Positions 12,361 through 25,000 of a stretch of DNA of 64,000 nucleotides are shown here, in pieces. Both the position numbers and the translations under genes were made by a program. The DNA comes from Macrostomum hystrix (lineage: Eukaryota; Platyhelminthes; Macrostomidae). The notes under the pieces are model-generated. The model ran no database searches. It was not told the origin of the DNA and saw only the letters and a program-made list of their open reading frames with translations. The stretch is taken from contig CATNEN010000003.1 of the NCBI GenBank assembly GCA_950097015.1, positions 5,813,501 through 5,877,500 of the forward strand, read 5' to 3'. How positions within the stretch are numbered: position 1 is the first letter of the stretch; each line of letters begins with the position of its first letter.

Positions 12361-13599
12361 CTCGCATTTTTTATCTTCACTGCTTGATTCGCTCTCTCAT
12401 TGTCTCATTATTTTACTGTCTTCTGCCATTCAGCTCTTCTGTCCCTCTCTCTATCATTCTCTAGCTTCCTGCATCTCTCCCTCGCTCACTCTGCCCTCCT
12501 GGCTCTCCTAGTACAATGTTTAGCGTTCAGTTTGCTGTTTAGGTATATTTGCTACATATGTAATTCATTTAGCTTTTTGATCTGCACTTGCGAGCCACTT
12601 TTGTCAACTCTCATGCTGAGACACGTGCGATTCAAGTTCCAATTCTGTTGATTTTTGCTGAAAGTAGCACAGAGCGTGGTGAAACTCCCTTTTGTGGGTT
12701 TCCCCTCGAAAAAAGTTTTATTGACTGTTTTCAATATTGTTTCATTCCTGACTTGACTCGGTGTCACAATGCAAGTGTCATTTTGCATTTTTGCAAGCGT
12801 GACATATATCCGCTTTGTAGGTGTCACTTTAAAGGTTTGTTAGTGACTATATCCAGGGCAGAAAAAAAATGGGTGTCATTTTAAACGTTTGGTGCACTGC
12901 CCCGTGTGAAGGGGTCCGGGCTTCCAGTGCAATCGAATCCGATGGGAAAGCGACAGAACTCATCTCGAACTACCACAGTCCATTCCCACCGGCCACTGCA
13001 GTCGGCGATGCTGATGTGACAACCTGGGTGAAGATTCTCGCTCCAACCTCGTCAAAACTAAATGCACGTGCTCCGGAATATTAGCTATAATTTGGGCACA
13101 GTTTTACAGTCAGAATCACGCAAACCAAAAACCATATTGGAAAAAGCGGAGCAGAAAAAAGAGGCCAAGAGTGGCTGTCCCAATTCAGCGAACCAACTGG
13201 CAAAAGCTTTAAACACGAAAAACAGAAAATTGAACTTTGCTTCGGCGGATGCAGCAACCGAAGAATTGGAAGTCAGTTAGGAGAAGAAAATAATCCGCCT
13301 AAAGAGTTCTTCTTCTGCTCTACAGTTAGCATCGACCCGCCGGATCGATGGAGCGGATAGAAGTTCATCTGTGCTCATAATTGGAGAATCTTTTGTCACG
13401 CACGGAGTGGCAACGATTAAAGGCCGCATGGCGCCTCCCAATTTGACATATGACACTTGTCATGAAAATTAAATTAAATGACAGCCCGGATAGGGCGACA
13501 GCAGCAGTCAATCTGGCACCAGATGAAGACGGAAGAAAATCGAAGCGCTGCATAAATTTGCAGGAAAGCGGGCTAAGAGGCTGCGCCACGATAAACGCC
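12361..13599. other. Gap between satellite and receptor A, no gene seen
   Basis: The first part carries the pyrimidine-rich repeat also seen at 1120-1400. The rest shows only short ORFs without recognisable domains. An ATG at 13450 is in frame with receptor A but would put 50 polar residues before the signal peptide. It is more likely 5' leader. Confidence 0.5.
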
Positions 13600-16500
13600 A
13601 TGGCTGTGGCTGTGACAACTGCAGCCATTCTGTGCATCCTTGCCGGCCAAGCAACAGCGCTGAACTTCAGGATCGGCGTGGTCACGGAGGACGGGCAGAT
13701 GAGCGAGTCGCTGATGGAGAAGGCGTTCGCCAGACGCGTGAACTCCAACTGGAGAGTGCTGCAGGGTCACACACTCTCATATGTGCATGTGAATGTGAGC
13801 TGGTGCAGTTCACAGCAGGCTGTCAGGACTGGTGAGTTGGCTGCTGCTGGCATTCGCCATTTGCTGTGCGCTGCCTGTGAAATGCTGAGCACAGTGCTGA
13901 TTGTGAAAGTGTGTCTCGCTCCGCAGTGTGCTCGGAGAGCGGCCTGTCAGCTCTGATTGGTGTCGGCAGCTGCTCTCTGCTCGATCAGGTGGGCTCACTC
14001 AGCAAGTCTCTGCAGCTGCCGCTCATCGCCCTGCCCACCGGCTTGTGCGACCCGGCGTTTCTTATCAAAGGTCTGTTTTGCTGTTGTAAATGTTCAATAA
14101 TGATATAGTCACTTTAATAAGCCGTGACATGCATTGTAATGCCATGCATTGCAGACTTCACAGTTGTCGGGAGCCACAGCTCAGAAGAACTCGTTGCTGC
14201 GGCAACACCGGTGATCACATTTGAATCCTTAGTCAACGATGTAGCCATTTTTTATGATGGCAAACAGAGTAAGCCTTATTGAGTATCATCTATGGAGTAC
14301 AGAACTTACTAAAATGAACATTATAACGTGAGAAAGTCTAACGCGGGAAAAGTCACGTCATATATCTGAGGAACTCTAAATAGGCAATCATTTGAATTTG
14401 TTTTTAGGCAGCACCGTGGTGCAGAGCCTGCAGAGCGGCCTCACCGCTGCCGGAGTGAGCAGTCTCACATTCCAAGTGGACAACAATGCCAACGCCTCTG
14501 TCACTCCGAGCCTGGTGCAGCACCTCAAGCGTCTGGTGAAGAAGAGACTGTTCAAGCTGCTGCTGCTGGCCAGTCCTCGCAATGCGCTCTCAGTCCTGAG
14601 GCTGGCCAGAGAAGCTGCAGTCATGCAGCAGAACTACTTCTGGCTCATTCTCGACACTGGACTGTCCAAGGCGGATGTGCTCAGCGTGACGCCAGCGAAC
14701 GCGAACGTTGCTCTGCTGAGAGGCAGCGTGTTCACTCACTGCACAGCAGCAGTGATGGATGTGTTTCCTCAGTGCCAGCTGGACTCAATTCGGGTGAGAC
14801 TGTCACACTGCAGTGCTGCCTTGCTCACGTCTGTCATCAGCGTGAGTGAGTGACTCAAGCATCGCAGCTCAATCACCGCAACCCCACACTGACCGCTCCG
14901 CACCACATTGAGCAGAGTCTGGACGCTCGATTCGTGGATGCGGTGGAAGCCGTGGCCAAGGCGCTGAACGACTCGCTGATGCATCCGGGATTCTCTCCGA
15001 GCAACGCCTCCTGCTTTCCGCTGCAGCACTGGACATTGGGATCGACTGTGCTCAGCAAACTGCTCAGCGTGAGCTGCTCACATTTAGACATGATGTCAGA
15101 GTCCAGTGAGTAGCTGCACTCACTCACTCACTCACCTGCCATGCACCCACTCGATGCTGCAGATGAGCAACTATGACACTCAGCGTGGCCTCATCTCGTA
15201 CAACAGCTCAAGCAGACACTTGAGCTCACAGGGTGTCGAAGTGGTCGCGTCCTACAATGAGCTGCGATGGTCTCCGATCTCGATGCTGAAGTCCGCTGAG
15301 TTCGATGTGTCGAGCGGCTCTCTGAGCAAGCAGTTTCGCTACAAGGGAGTGAGCCTGGCCTTTCCCAACACCTTCATGGGCTTCAAGAACCAGACTATTG
15401 TCATTTGCGCTCCAGAGGTATTCTTATACTTATTTGCTCTGTCTGAACTTTAGTTCATAAAATTGTTAATTCCTGCTCAATATACTGCAGAGTCCACCAA
15501 TGACGAACTACGTGCAGAAGTTCGCCAACAGCACAGTAGTCATAAACGGAATGACTCTTGATCTACTGAACATTTTGGCTGCGAAGCTAGACTTCCAGTA
15601 TGCTCTTTAGATTTTATTCCAGTTCGGGTTATAGAGTCAAAATCATTCACAGGTAAAGCTTCCTTTCCGGTATTGCATCTTCAATAGGTACTACACCAAG
15701 GACTCGGACGACGGCAACTGGGGCGCTCCAGTTCCCGGTCAGCCGTACTTTAACGGATGCGTTGGAGAGCTTCAGAAAGGGGTGAGCCTTCTTGCCTTGC
15801 TGGATTCAACGAATTATGCTTCGAGGTTCAAGCAAGGTCATCCGTGACACAGACGTGAAGGGCTCTAGGACACTAAACTTATGCAATATTGATTGTTTCG
15901 CTTATTGTACAATTCAATGCCCCATTTTCAGTTAGTGACCATCGCAGCAGGACCGTTCACTCAGAGCACCCTGAGGGACTCTGTCATCGACTTCTCTGCT
16001 CCGCTATTTCAAGAGTCGAACGGCATGCTGCTCCCCAGACCTCCTCCCGCCTCCAAGCTGTGGAATGTGTACACACCTTTTAATTATGACGTGTGGATTG
16101 CCGTGATTGGTTTCCTGTTTGTCAGCTCGTTTTTCACCTGGATATTGGCATACTTCTCACCTTTCACTGCCTACAATTTGCAAGAAGATTACGCTATCGC
16201 TGATGAGGTGTGGCTCCAGGAGTACATCTGGAGCATTGTGGGCAGCTTCCTGCAGCAGGGCCAGGATTTCTATCCTTTCGCCATGTCGCCGAGAACCGTG
16301 CTAGCATTCTGGTGGATGTTTACAGTCATCATCTATGGAGCTTATACAGGTGAGTTGTACAGTAGTTGCTGAGTTCATTTAGCTTATTCCATGGATGACA
16401 GTCTATGCACAGTGATAGTGTTAACTACCTGATGCTGGCTGAGAAAATTAGGACAAGTGTGCAACTCCAGATATAAAATGTCTATACTAGTCTCGTAGGA

Positions 16501-18534
16501 ATATATTATGTGTACGGTATACGTCCCAAACGAAACGGTACGTTTCGGTGCACGACCAATGACTGGCACAGGTTGACTGACACACTCTTTGTCCACAGAC
16601 CTTTTGTGACTGTAATTTTGTGACAATCATTTTGTTTGCAGTCAGTCTAGTTGTTCGGGAAATTAGAATCAATCTATGACGATTAAAAACAGATTCTGTA
16701 TTAGAAAGTTAATTTACTGAGAATTTTTGCAAACGCAGGTGACTTGACGGCCCACCTGACGGTGACAATCACAGAATTTCCTATCAAGACTCTGTCAGAC
16801 TTGGTGTCGCAGAGTGTTATTAAACCTTACGTTCCAGCAGGTACTAATTTGTACACCTTGTTTAAAGAGTCGAACTCCGGTGTCTACAAGCAAGTCGCAG
16901 ATGCCATGGTTGAGTTGGGACCCTACGACTATTGTCCGGATTCAGTGAGTGCATGCCATGGGGTCCGACTTGGTAGTTACTGGACCCTTCAGTGCGTTTC
17001 TCTCAATTCAACTACTGATTTCAGATCTTTCGGCCCGACAGAGCATGCCTAAACGACTACACCTACCTGCTAGCCATAGCTAACAAGAACTGTTCGCAGT
17101 ACTATTTAGCTGAGGAAATCTTCAATAGCGGCACTGTGGCTTTTATGTTTCCAGAGGATGCGTACTTCGCGGAGTCCTTCGACTTCTAGTGAGTTAACGA
17201 GTTAAATGCTACTCAAAGAAGAGACACTGTCGGTGGGAGAGCGGCTAACGCATTTGCCTCTCGCACCACGGACCCTAAGTTCGATTCCGCAGCGAGGCCA
17301 CATTCATTTGGGGCGCAGCCGCAGAGAGAAGGTTTGGGGGCTTGTCGTGCAATTTACGCCCTTGTGGGCCAACCTCCAAGGCACAGTGAAATGTACACTC
17401 CCTAACAATGAGAAAATCAGGGCAGATGTACACACCTGTGTGAGTGTGTGCCTGCGCACGGTATCTGTGTGAGTGTGTGCTCAGGAGTCAGCGAAATGGG
17501 CAGAATAGCCTCCTGGCTGGCTGCTGGTCTAGTGTCACCAAATGATGTGCCATTGCCCGCAGCCGTCCTGCAATTGCTATTATTATCATTAGTTTATATT
17601 TATTGACTATAAATGATTGAGGTGTGGAACGGTAAATACTCCACATAATGTCCGAATCTCGCACCGATTTCCCTGATAACGAATCCGCGGCGAGGCCACA
17701 TTCATTTAGGAAGTAGCCGCAGAGAAGGCTTGTGAGCTTGTTCACAATTAGTAACAACCCCAAAGTCACAGTGGTAAGTGCATAATGTGTGCTCAGAGGT
17801 GCGCAGAATGAGCAGGAAAATGCCAACTGGCTAGCTGTGGGTTGGCTGTATTAATTATTACCTATTACCCAAAGACCACCTTCTAATGTATTTTTTATGA
17901 CTCGCATTTCCTGCTTTCCGTAGCACTGCTGATTTCCCAGCAATTCAGCATTAACTTTGTTCTGTTTTAAAACATACGTTGTTCAGATACTTAACCATCC
18001 CTATCTGTCTATTTTATTCCAAAGAAATCATTGCCCACAAAACATGCCTATTTTTTTTACATTATTATCCGCTGCAATCGAGGATGTTTTTGCGAATGTA
18101 CCAAATTAACTATCCCTTAATAAGGCCAACTAGGCAATAGCCAGTCTGCCCATTCCGCTAGTCCCTGAGCACATGTTTACAAACTACAAAGTCGCATTGA
18201 TATGAACACTTGGCCTGAATTTTGTATCAGAATAGCTTTTTTTCAACAGTGAATGTACATGTCCACGCTTCCTCAAACCTTTCTCCGCGACCTCAGCATG
18301 AAGAAACTGTCGGAGACTGGTCAGATGCAGCGGCTATTCAACAATTACTGGTCAAGTGACACAGTCTGCACGGCTGGCAAGTCAACCGAGGCCAGCTCCA
18401 TCACATTTGAAGGTGTTGGCGGCTGCTTCATTGTTACCGGCTGCATGTACACCGTAGGTCTTGTCATCCTCCTGTTTGAGCTCGTCTGGACTAAGCTGGC
18501 AAAAAAGCAGCCACTGGATTGCATTATCTACTAA
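13600..18534 (+). CDS. Ionotropic glutamate receptor A (12 exons, 836 aa)
   Basis: Exons: 13600-13831, 13927-14070, 14155-14268, 14408-14793, 14916-15068, 15163-15417, 15491-15597, 15688-15781, 15932-16349, 16739-16944, 17025-17188, 18297-18534. All join in frame at GT-AG borders. It encodes a ligand-gated cation channel subunit of the plasma membrane. The start was chosen for the signal peptide (residues 1-20). Exons 1-6 (to residue 428) encode the amino-terminal domain, exons 7-9 ligand-binding segment S1, exon 9 M1, pore and M3, exons 10-12 S2 and M4. R510 (LRDSVIDFS) matches the Arg that binds the ligand carboxylate. GT at 669-670 is kept, but the acidic ligand residue is Ala720. The pore reads FLQQGQDFYP with Gln at the Q/R site (604). 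The gate motif is AYTGDLTAH where the family has SYTANLAAF. M4 is about 798-822 with a 14-residue tail. Exon 3 is private to this copy. Intron 11 holds two SINEs. Confidence 0.92.
17231..17592 (+). mobile_element. tRNA-derived SINE, family 1
   Basis: Reference copy for the family. The head carries a tRNA-like A box (gagcggctaacgcatttgcc) and B box (gttcgattccg), resembling class II tRNAs. A conserved body follows (aggccacattcatttggggc, cttgtcgtgcaatttacgcc, tcaggagtcagcgaaatggg). The 3' end is ctcctgcaat with short A/T repeats. It lies in intron 11 of receptor A, in the sense orientation. Confidence 0.85.
17655..17868 (+). mobile_element. SINE family 1, degenerate partial copy
   Basis: The body resembles the family (ggcgaggccacattcattta, agccgcagagaaggcttg) but has many changes and a damaged head. 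It lies in intron 11 of receptor A, just after the fuller copy. Confidence 0.65.
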
Positions 18535-18580
18535 CAGCAGACTTTGCGCAATTACTCACACAAGTAGGGGGCTGAGAGGG

Positions 18581-18887
18581 GTGAGTGGCAGAGTGGTTAA
18601 CGCGTTTGCCAGACTTTGAGTCTCTCACACACCTCTCGCACCAAGGTCCCTAAGTTCGATTCCGTGGCGAGGCCACATTTATTTGGGGCGCAGCCGCGGA
18701 GAGAAGGCTTGGGGGCTTGTCGTGCAATTCACACTCTTGAGGGCCAACCTTCAAGGCACAGCGAGAAAAGTCAGGTCAGATGTACACAAATGTGTGAGCG
18801 TGTGCCTGTGAAGGTATCTGTGTGCATCTGTGCTCAGGAGTCAGCGAAATGGGCAGAATTGCCTCCTCGCTGGCTATGGGTCTAGTG
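18581..18887 (+). mobile_element. SINE family 1, 5' part, split by a MITE
   Basis: Head and body run to gtctagtg at 18880-18887. The hAT-like element follows, and the SINE resumes at 19659 with a second gtctagtg and then tcaccaaatgat, ending near 19712. The SINE is therefore older than the inserted element. Confidence 0.85.
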
Positions 18888-19658
18888 CAGGGGTAGGCAA
18901 ACTTATTTGCTGGCGGGCCAAAGAGAGAACCTAAAAGACGATAGCGGGCCGCATTGACTGTATAAATATGAGATAGGGGAGAGATGAGACACGGGAGAGA
19001 TGAGACACGGGAGAGATTAGACACGGGAGAGATAAGACAGGGGAGAGATTAGACACGGGAGAGATAAGACAGGGGAGAGATTAGACACGGGAGAGATAAG
19101 ACAGGAGAGAAATTAGACACGGGAGAGATAAGACAGGGGAGAGATTAGACACGGGAGAGATAAGACAGGGGAGAGATTAGACACGGGAGAGATAAGACAG
19201 GAGAGAGATTAGACACGGGAGAGATTAGACAGGAGAGAGATTAGACACGGGAGAGATAAGACAGGGGAGAGATTAGACACGGGAGAGATAAGACAGGAGA
19301 GAGATTAGACACGGGAGAGATAAGACAGGGGAGAGATTAGACACGGGAGAGATTAGACACGGGAGAGATAAGACAGGGGAGAGATTAGACACGGGAGAGA
19401 TGAGACACAGGAGAGATTAGACACGGGAGAGATTAGACACGGGAGAGATAAGACACGGGAGAGATAAGACACGAGAGCGATGAGACACGGGAGAGATTAG
19501 ACACAAGAGCGATGAGACACAGGAGAGATTAGACACGGGAGAGATTAGACACGAGAGAGATGAAACAGGACACTGTAGATGTCAGAAGGGGCAACGGGCC
19601 GGATTTGGGAGCTTCGAGGGCCGCATCTGGCCCGCGGGCCGGAGTTTGCCGACCCCTG
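18888..19658. mobile_element. hAT-like MITE with internal 16-bp minisatellite
   Basis: The termini are inverted: caggggtaggcaaactt at the left, and gtttgccgacccctg at the right. It is flanked by a perfect 8-bp target duplication, gtctagtg (18880-18887 and 19659-19666), as expected for hAT transposition. No transposase is present. The interior, about 18970-19570, is an array of about 16-bp units of the type gagagataagacacgg with tta/tga/taa variants. Confidence 0.85.
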
Positions 19659-19712
19659 GTCTAGTGTCACCAAATGATTTGGCTATCGCCCACAGTCATC
19701 CTACAAGCATAT

Positions 19713-20575
19713 TTTCTATTTTTTTTACTTACACAAGTAGTAAATGTCGGACTAAGTTTTGAAAGTACCTTGCACTGCCAGAATCAACAATTTTTGTTAC
19801 AACAGTTAGTCATCGTACAGAACGTCTAGTATCTTAAAGTAATGCACTCCTTCACTAAAAGCCGCAGTTTTACTCGTATTTAAACGCTAATGATTCCTAG
19901 AATGTAATTATTCTAATTTTTTATAACTAGCACATTAGACACGGTTCGTAGAAAAACTGTAATTTAAATAACTAGATCTATTTTTTCTACACAACAATGT
20001 GATCTATTTCGCCTCGTAATTATCTATCAAAGTTTGTCTCTTTTAGTTTTGCCAGCGAATTAAACATTGTATATTATTTTTTTACTTATTTATTTAGCAA
20101 ATTTTTTATTAATAATAATTATCTGTACATCTTGAAGGTCGGTGGTTCAATTCCTAACACTATAATAGCGAGTTAAAATTCTAGCCGGGCAGACAAAACA
20201 GGTAGATGGATTAAAAATTCAGAATATACGAGATAGCTAGCAGACAGGTGAGTCAGGTGTGCGGCCACCAAATTTGGAGACTGAATTTAATTGAGAACTG
20301 GGATGTGGGCAAAAGGTTGACTAGCAATTGCAGAAAGCCAGTTTTTGCTTAATTTTTCTAAACTGATGGGGTGATACTATTTTATCTGTCAGTTTTTGTG
20401 GATTGCTGGACAGCCACCATTGTAAAACGCTTTGAAGCATTTTGGATCAGATCAATATCTTACATATGCATGACATTTTTAACTAGATTAAGAATCGGAT
20501 GTGAAATCTCTTAATTTCAAGATGATAACTCTTAAAAATAGAAAATAAAAAGAAGCATTAAGAAGCTGAGCGAGA
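19713..20575. other. Intergenic, no gene seen
   Basis: AT-rich sequence. A short tRNA-like piece (ggtggttcaattcctaacac, near 20142) may be the head of another repeat. Nothing else is supported. Confidence 0.5.
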
Positions 20576-20639
20576 AATATTGCGACAGAAGGTCTTCAAC
20601 AGTTGTCGAAGAGAGAGATACTCAAAGACAGAGACGGAG

Positions 20640-21570
20640 GTCAGCGAGAGTCACAGAGAGGCAGAGAGAGAGGCAGAGAGAGGCAGAGAGAGAGGCAGAG
20701 AGAGAGGCAGAGAGAGAGGCAGAGAGAGATGCAGAGAGAGGCAGAGAGAGAGGCAGAGAGAGAGGCAGAGAGAGGCAGAGAGAGAGGCAGAGAGAGAGGC
20801 AGAGAGAGGCAGAGAGAGAGGCAGAGAGAGAGGCAGAGAGAGGCAGAGAGAGGCAGAGAGAGAGGCACAGAGAGAGGCAGAGAGAGAGGCAGAGAGAGAG
20901 AGGCAGGGAGAGGCAGAGAGAGGCACAGAGAGAGAGGCAGATAGAGAGGCAGAGAGAGAGGCAGAGAGAGAGGCAGAGAGAGGCAGAGAGAGAGAGGCAG
21001 AGAGAGAGGCAGAGAGAGGCAGAGAGAGAGGCAGAGAGAGAGAGGCAGAGAGAGAGACAGAGAGAGGCACAGAGAGAGAGGCAGAGAGAGAGGCAGGGAG
21101 AGAGAGGCAGAGAGAGAGGCAGAGAGAGAGGCAGAGAGAGAGGCAGGGAGAGAGAGGCAGAGAGAGAGGCAGAGAGAGAGGCAGGGAGAGAGAGGCAGAG
21201 AGAGAGGCAGAGAGAGAGGCAGAGAGAGAGGCAGGGAGAGAGAGGCAGAGAGAGAGGCAGAGAGAGGCAGAGAGAGAGGCAGGGAGAGAGAGGCAGAGAG
21301 AGAGGCAGAGAGAGAGGCAGAGAGAGAGGCAGGGAGAGAGAGGCAGAGAGAGAGGCAGAGAGAGGCAGAGAGAGAGAGGCAGAGAGAGGCAGAGAGAGAG
21401 GCAGAGAGAGGCAGAGAGAGAGAGGCAGAGAGAGAGGCAGAGAGAGTGAGGCAGAGAGAGAGAGGCAGAGAGAGAGAGGCAGAGAGAGAGGCAGAGAGAG
21501 AGGCAGAGAGAGAGGCAGGGAGAGAGAGGCAGAGAGAGAGAGAGGCAGAGAGAGAGGCAGGCAGCGAGAG
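20640..21570. repeat. Purine-strand (GCAGAGAGAG[AG])n minisatellite
   Basis: About 0.9 kb of 10- and 12-bp units of gcagagagag(ag), with cagggagag and cacagagag variants. One strand is almost all purine. The long open frames here are a by-product of the repeat, since GA/GC runs contain no stop codons. Confidence 0.95.
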
Positions 21571-21599
21571 TCAGAAAGGGAGAGATTTGGAGAGACATA

Positions 21600-22016
21600 C
21601 AGATGAGAGACGCAGTAAGAGATGCAGCTGAGAGTTTAGTTTATACCAGCCGCTTAGCTACCCTCTGGGTTGCCTAAATCCTCTTGTAATGAAGTTAAGC
21701 TAATTAAAACTAGGTGTGCCGATGCACACAAATTCGATTTCCTTTAGTTAAGAAGCAAGATCTGATCTTGCAATGCAAACAATCAAGCAAGATTTACATT
21801 TTTGTATATACTTACTCGTAGATATAAGTATAAGCAGAACATCTGGTGTATAACAGTTCAGCTGGAATATAAAATTACTATTTGTAAACCTTGTTATATT
21901 GTGGATACAGTTTTAGAAAAATGGTTTATAAAACCTGTTTTAGGAGTTTGCTCGAGCTGTTGTAAGTTTCAATTGCTAAAAGTTTGAAGACAAATGTGTC
22001 AAAAAAGTCAAGCCTT
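21600..22016. other. 3' flank of receptor B, no gene seen
   Basis: AT-rich sequence between the minisatellite and the last exon of receptor B. A canonical polyadenylation signal for B is not obvious in the nearest 100 bp. Confidence 0.45.
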
Positions 22017-25000
22017 TCAAAAGATAATGCAGTCCAACGGCTGTTTCTTGGCCACCTTTGTCCAGAAGAGCTCGAAGAGCAGGATGAGTAGGCCAGCTGC
22101 GTAGAAAGCGAAGGCGACTATGCAGCAGCCGCCGATGCCTTCAAGATTGATGGGGTCGCCTTCCGACGTTAGGCTTCTCCTGCAGTCGGCATCGCTGGAC
22201 CAGTATTCCTGGAACCAGCGCTGAATGAGGCCAGTATCATACAACTTCTGCATCCTGAAGTAGGTTTTGTTAGCGATAAAAAGTTAGTTCTGCCCATTCT
22301 ACTGGCTCTCACAAAGGTGTGTGCACATCTGCCCTGAATTTTTCATCGTCATTCATCTCACAGTGTGCAACGAGCCCTAGCCTTCCCTACATGGTTCTAA
22401 ACTCAAATTACGATCACCATGGAGTCGAGTTCAGGGACTTTACAAACGATAAACGTTCTGCCAATCAACCCACATTTCTCAAATCAAGCAAATTTTGAAT
22501 AGATTAACAGCTCGTTGCTCACTGAAAGTTGAATAGTTCAGCGTAGGGCGCATCTTCCGGAAACATGAACGCTACGGTTCCCGTATTGAACTGCTCGTTG
22601 GCCATGTAGTACTGGCTGCAGTTCTTCAATGCTATGTCTAGAAGAAATGTGTAGTCGGAGATGCACGCCTGGTCTGATCTTGCTGGCTGCAATGGAAGAG
22701 CGAAGTAGCTCCTACATGTACCTCAGACGATTTCTGCTAGTAGTAAAATGCATACCTGCATAAAAAAAATAATAATTGTAGGAGGGCTGCGGGCCATGGC
22801 ACATTGTTTGGTGACACTAGACCCCCAGCCAGCGAGGACGCTGACTCCTGAGCACACACGCACACAGATACTGTACGCAGGCATTCGCCCACACAGGTGT
22901 GTACATCTGCCCTAACTTTCTCATCGTCAAGCAGTGCACACTTGCACTGTGCTTTGAATGTCAGCCCTCAAGGGTGTAAATTGCACGATAAGCCCCCAAG
23001 ACTTCTCTCCACAGCTGCACCCCAAATGAATGTGGCCGCGGAATCGAGCTCAGGGACCTTAGCGTGAGAGGCAAACGCGTTAACCGCTCTGCCACTCACT
23101 CCAGTCATCTCCATGTAGCTACTTCTACTATGCTTGCTACTTACATAAAACGGGCAGTTTTCAGAGGGCCCATAAACGACCATCTTGTCGGCGATCTGCT
23201 TGTAAACACCAGATTTGGATTCCGTGAGCAGTGTATAAAGATTTGTTCCATTTCGCACGTAAAGCTTTATAGCCGACTGTGAAACCAGTGAATTCAAGGA
23301 ATTTATAGGCTCTTCAGTTGTCGAAACTATCAGATACGCAGCGAGATTGCCTAAAAAATTTGCATTCGACATGCTGCAGACAGGCAATGATATTTTTAAA
23401 GTCAGTCAATAGCATAAAAAAACTCACCTCCGAAACAGCCATTTATGATGACAGTGAAGAACCACCAGAAGGCCAGCAGAATCCGAGCTGACGTTGCCGA
23501 TGGATAGAAATCCTGGCCTTGCTGCAGGTAGCTACCGATAAAAGTCCACATGTACTCTTGAGCCCACGTTTCATCTCCAATAGAATTTTCAAGACCTAGA
23601 TTAAAGGCCGTGAACGGAGAAAAGTAAGCCAAGAACCAAGTGATGAGAGCTGATACAAGCGTTGTACCGATGATCGCTATCCAAACGTAATTGTTGAATG
23701 GTGTAAAAATGTTCCACATCATGGACTTTCGTGGCGGCTTTGGAACCAAGACTGCATTCGATTCTTGGAAAAGCGGGCTAGAAAAGTCTATGACGGAATC
23801 TCGACCCGACGTTTTGGTAAAAGGTCCAGCTCCAATAGCCACTATCTACAAAGAGAGTTACCAATGACGACAATTTAGAAAAGGTGCTAAAAATTCTCCT
23901 TAACACACAGTGGCAAACCCACTCCACGCTGCAGCTCTCCAACGCATCCCGTGTAGTACTCAGAGTTTGGCTGGGGTGCACCCCAGCTGCCATCACTGGG
24001 ACTCTTGGTGGTAAATCTGAAAATGCAATGACAACGAAAGTCTTTCTTATTTCTAACGTCTGTAGGACGAGCTACAACTCAGGAAGGATATAAAGGGTTA
24101 CCGAAAATCTAACCGCTCGGCCAAATGATTCAAAATGTCTAAAGTCATGCCGGAAATTTCAACAGAGCTGTCTGGATACAACTTTAGGAATTTCGTCATC
24201 GGTGCACTCTGCAAAGCGGAAAAATGGACAGATAACAAGACACGAACTATTTAACAAAAACAATTCGAACTCTTGAACAACATCCTGTACCTCGGGCGTA
24301 CAAATGATAATAGTCTGGTTCTTGAAGCCCATGAAGGTGTTGGGAAAGGCCAGGCTCACTCCCTTGTAGCGAAACTGCTTGCTCAGAGAGCCGCTCGACA
24401 CATCGAACTCAGCGGACTTCAGCACCGAGATCGGAGACCATCGCAGCTCATTGTAGGACGCGACCACTTCGACACCTTGTGAGCTCAAGTGTCTGCTTGA
24501 GCTGTTGTACGAGATGAGGCCACGCTGAGTGTCATAGTTGCTCATCTGCAACATCGAGTGGGTTCATGGCAGATGAGTGAGTGAGTGAGTGCAGCTACTC
24601 ACTGGACTCTGAAATGATGTTTAAATGTGAGCAGCTCACGCTGAGCAGTTTGCTGAGCACAGTCGATCCCGATGTCCAGTGCTGCAGCGGAAAGCAGGAG
24701 GCGTTGCTCGGAGAGAATCCCGGATCCACCAGCGAGTCGTTCAGCGCCTTGGCCACGGCTTCCACCGCATCCACGAATCGAGCGTCCAGACTCTGCTCAA
24801 TGTGGTGCGGAGCGGTCAGTGTGGGGTTGCGGTGATTGAGCTGCGATGCTTGAGTCACTCACTCACGCTGATGACAGACGTGAGCAAGGCAGCACTGCAG
24901 TGGACAGTCTCACCCGAATTGAGTCCAGCTGGCACTGAGGAAACACATCCATCACTGCTGCTGTGCAGTGAGTGAACACGCTGCCTCTCAGCAGAGCAAC

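Noticed and set aside
13450-13599. Upstream ATG of receptor A as the true start
   Set aside because: It would place 50 polar residues before a clear signal peptide. No other copy has such an extension.
14850-15113. Exon 5 reading through gtgagc to the stop at 15113
   Set aside because: The gtgagc donor to the acceptor before atgagcaac gives a phase-0 joint in all six genes, and the read-through part differs between copies.
20580-21631. Long ORFs of Arg/Glu or Ser/Leu repeats
   Set aside because: They are translations of a GA/GC minisatellite that contains no stop codons. There are no domains, and the ORF ends match the repeat ends.
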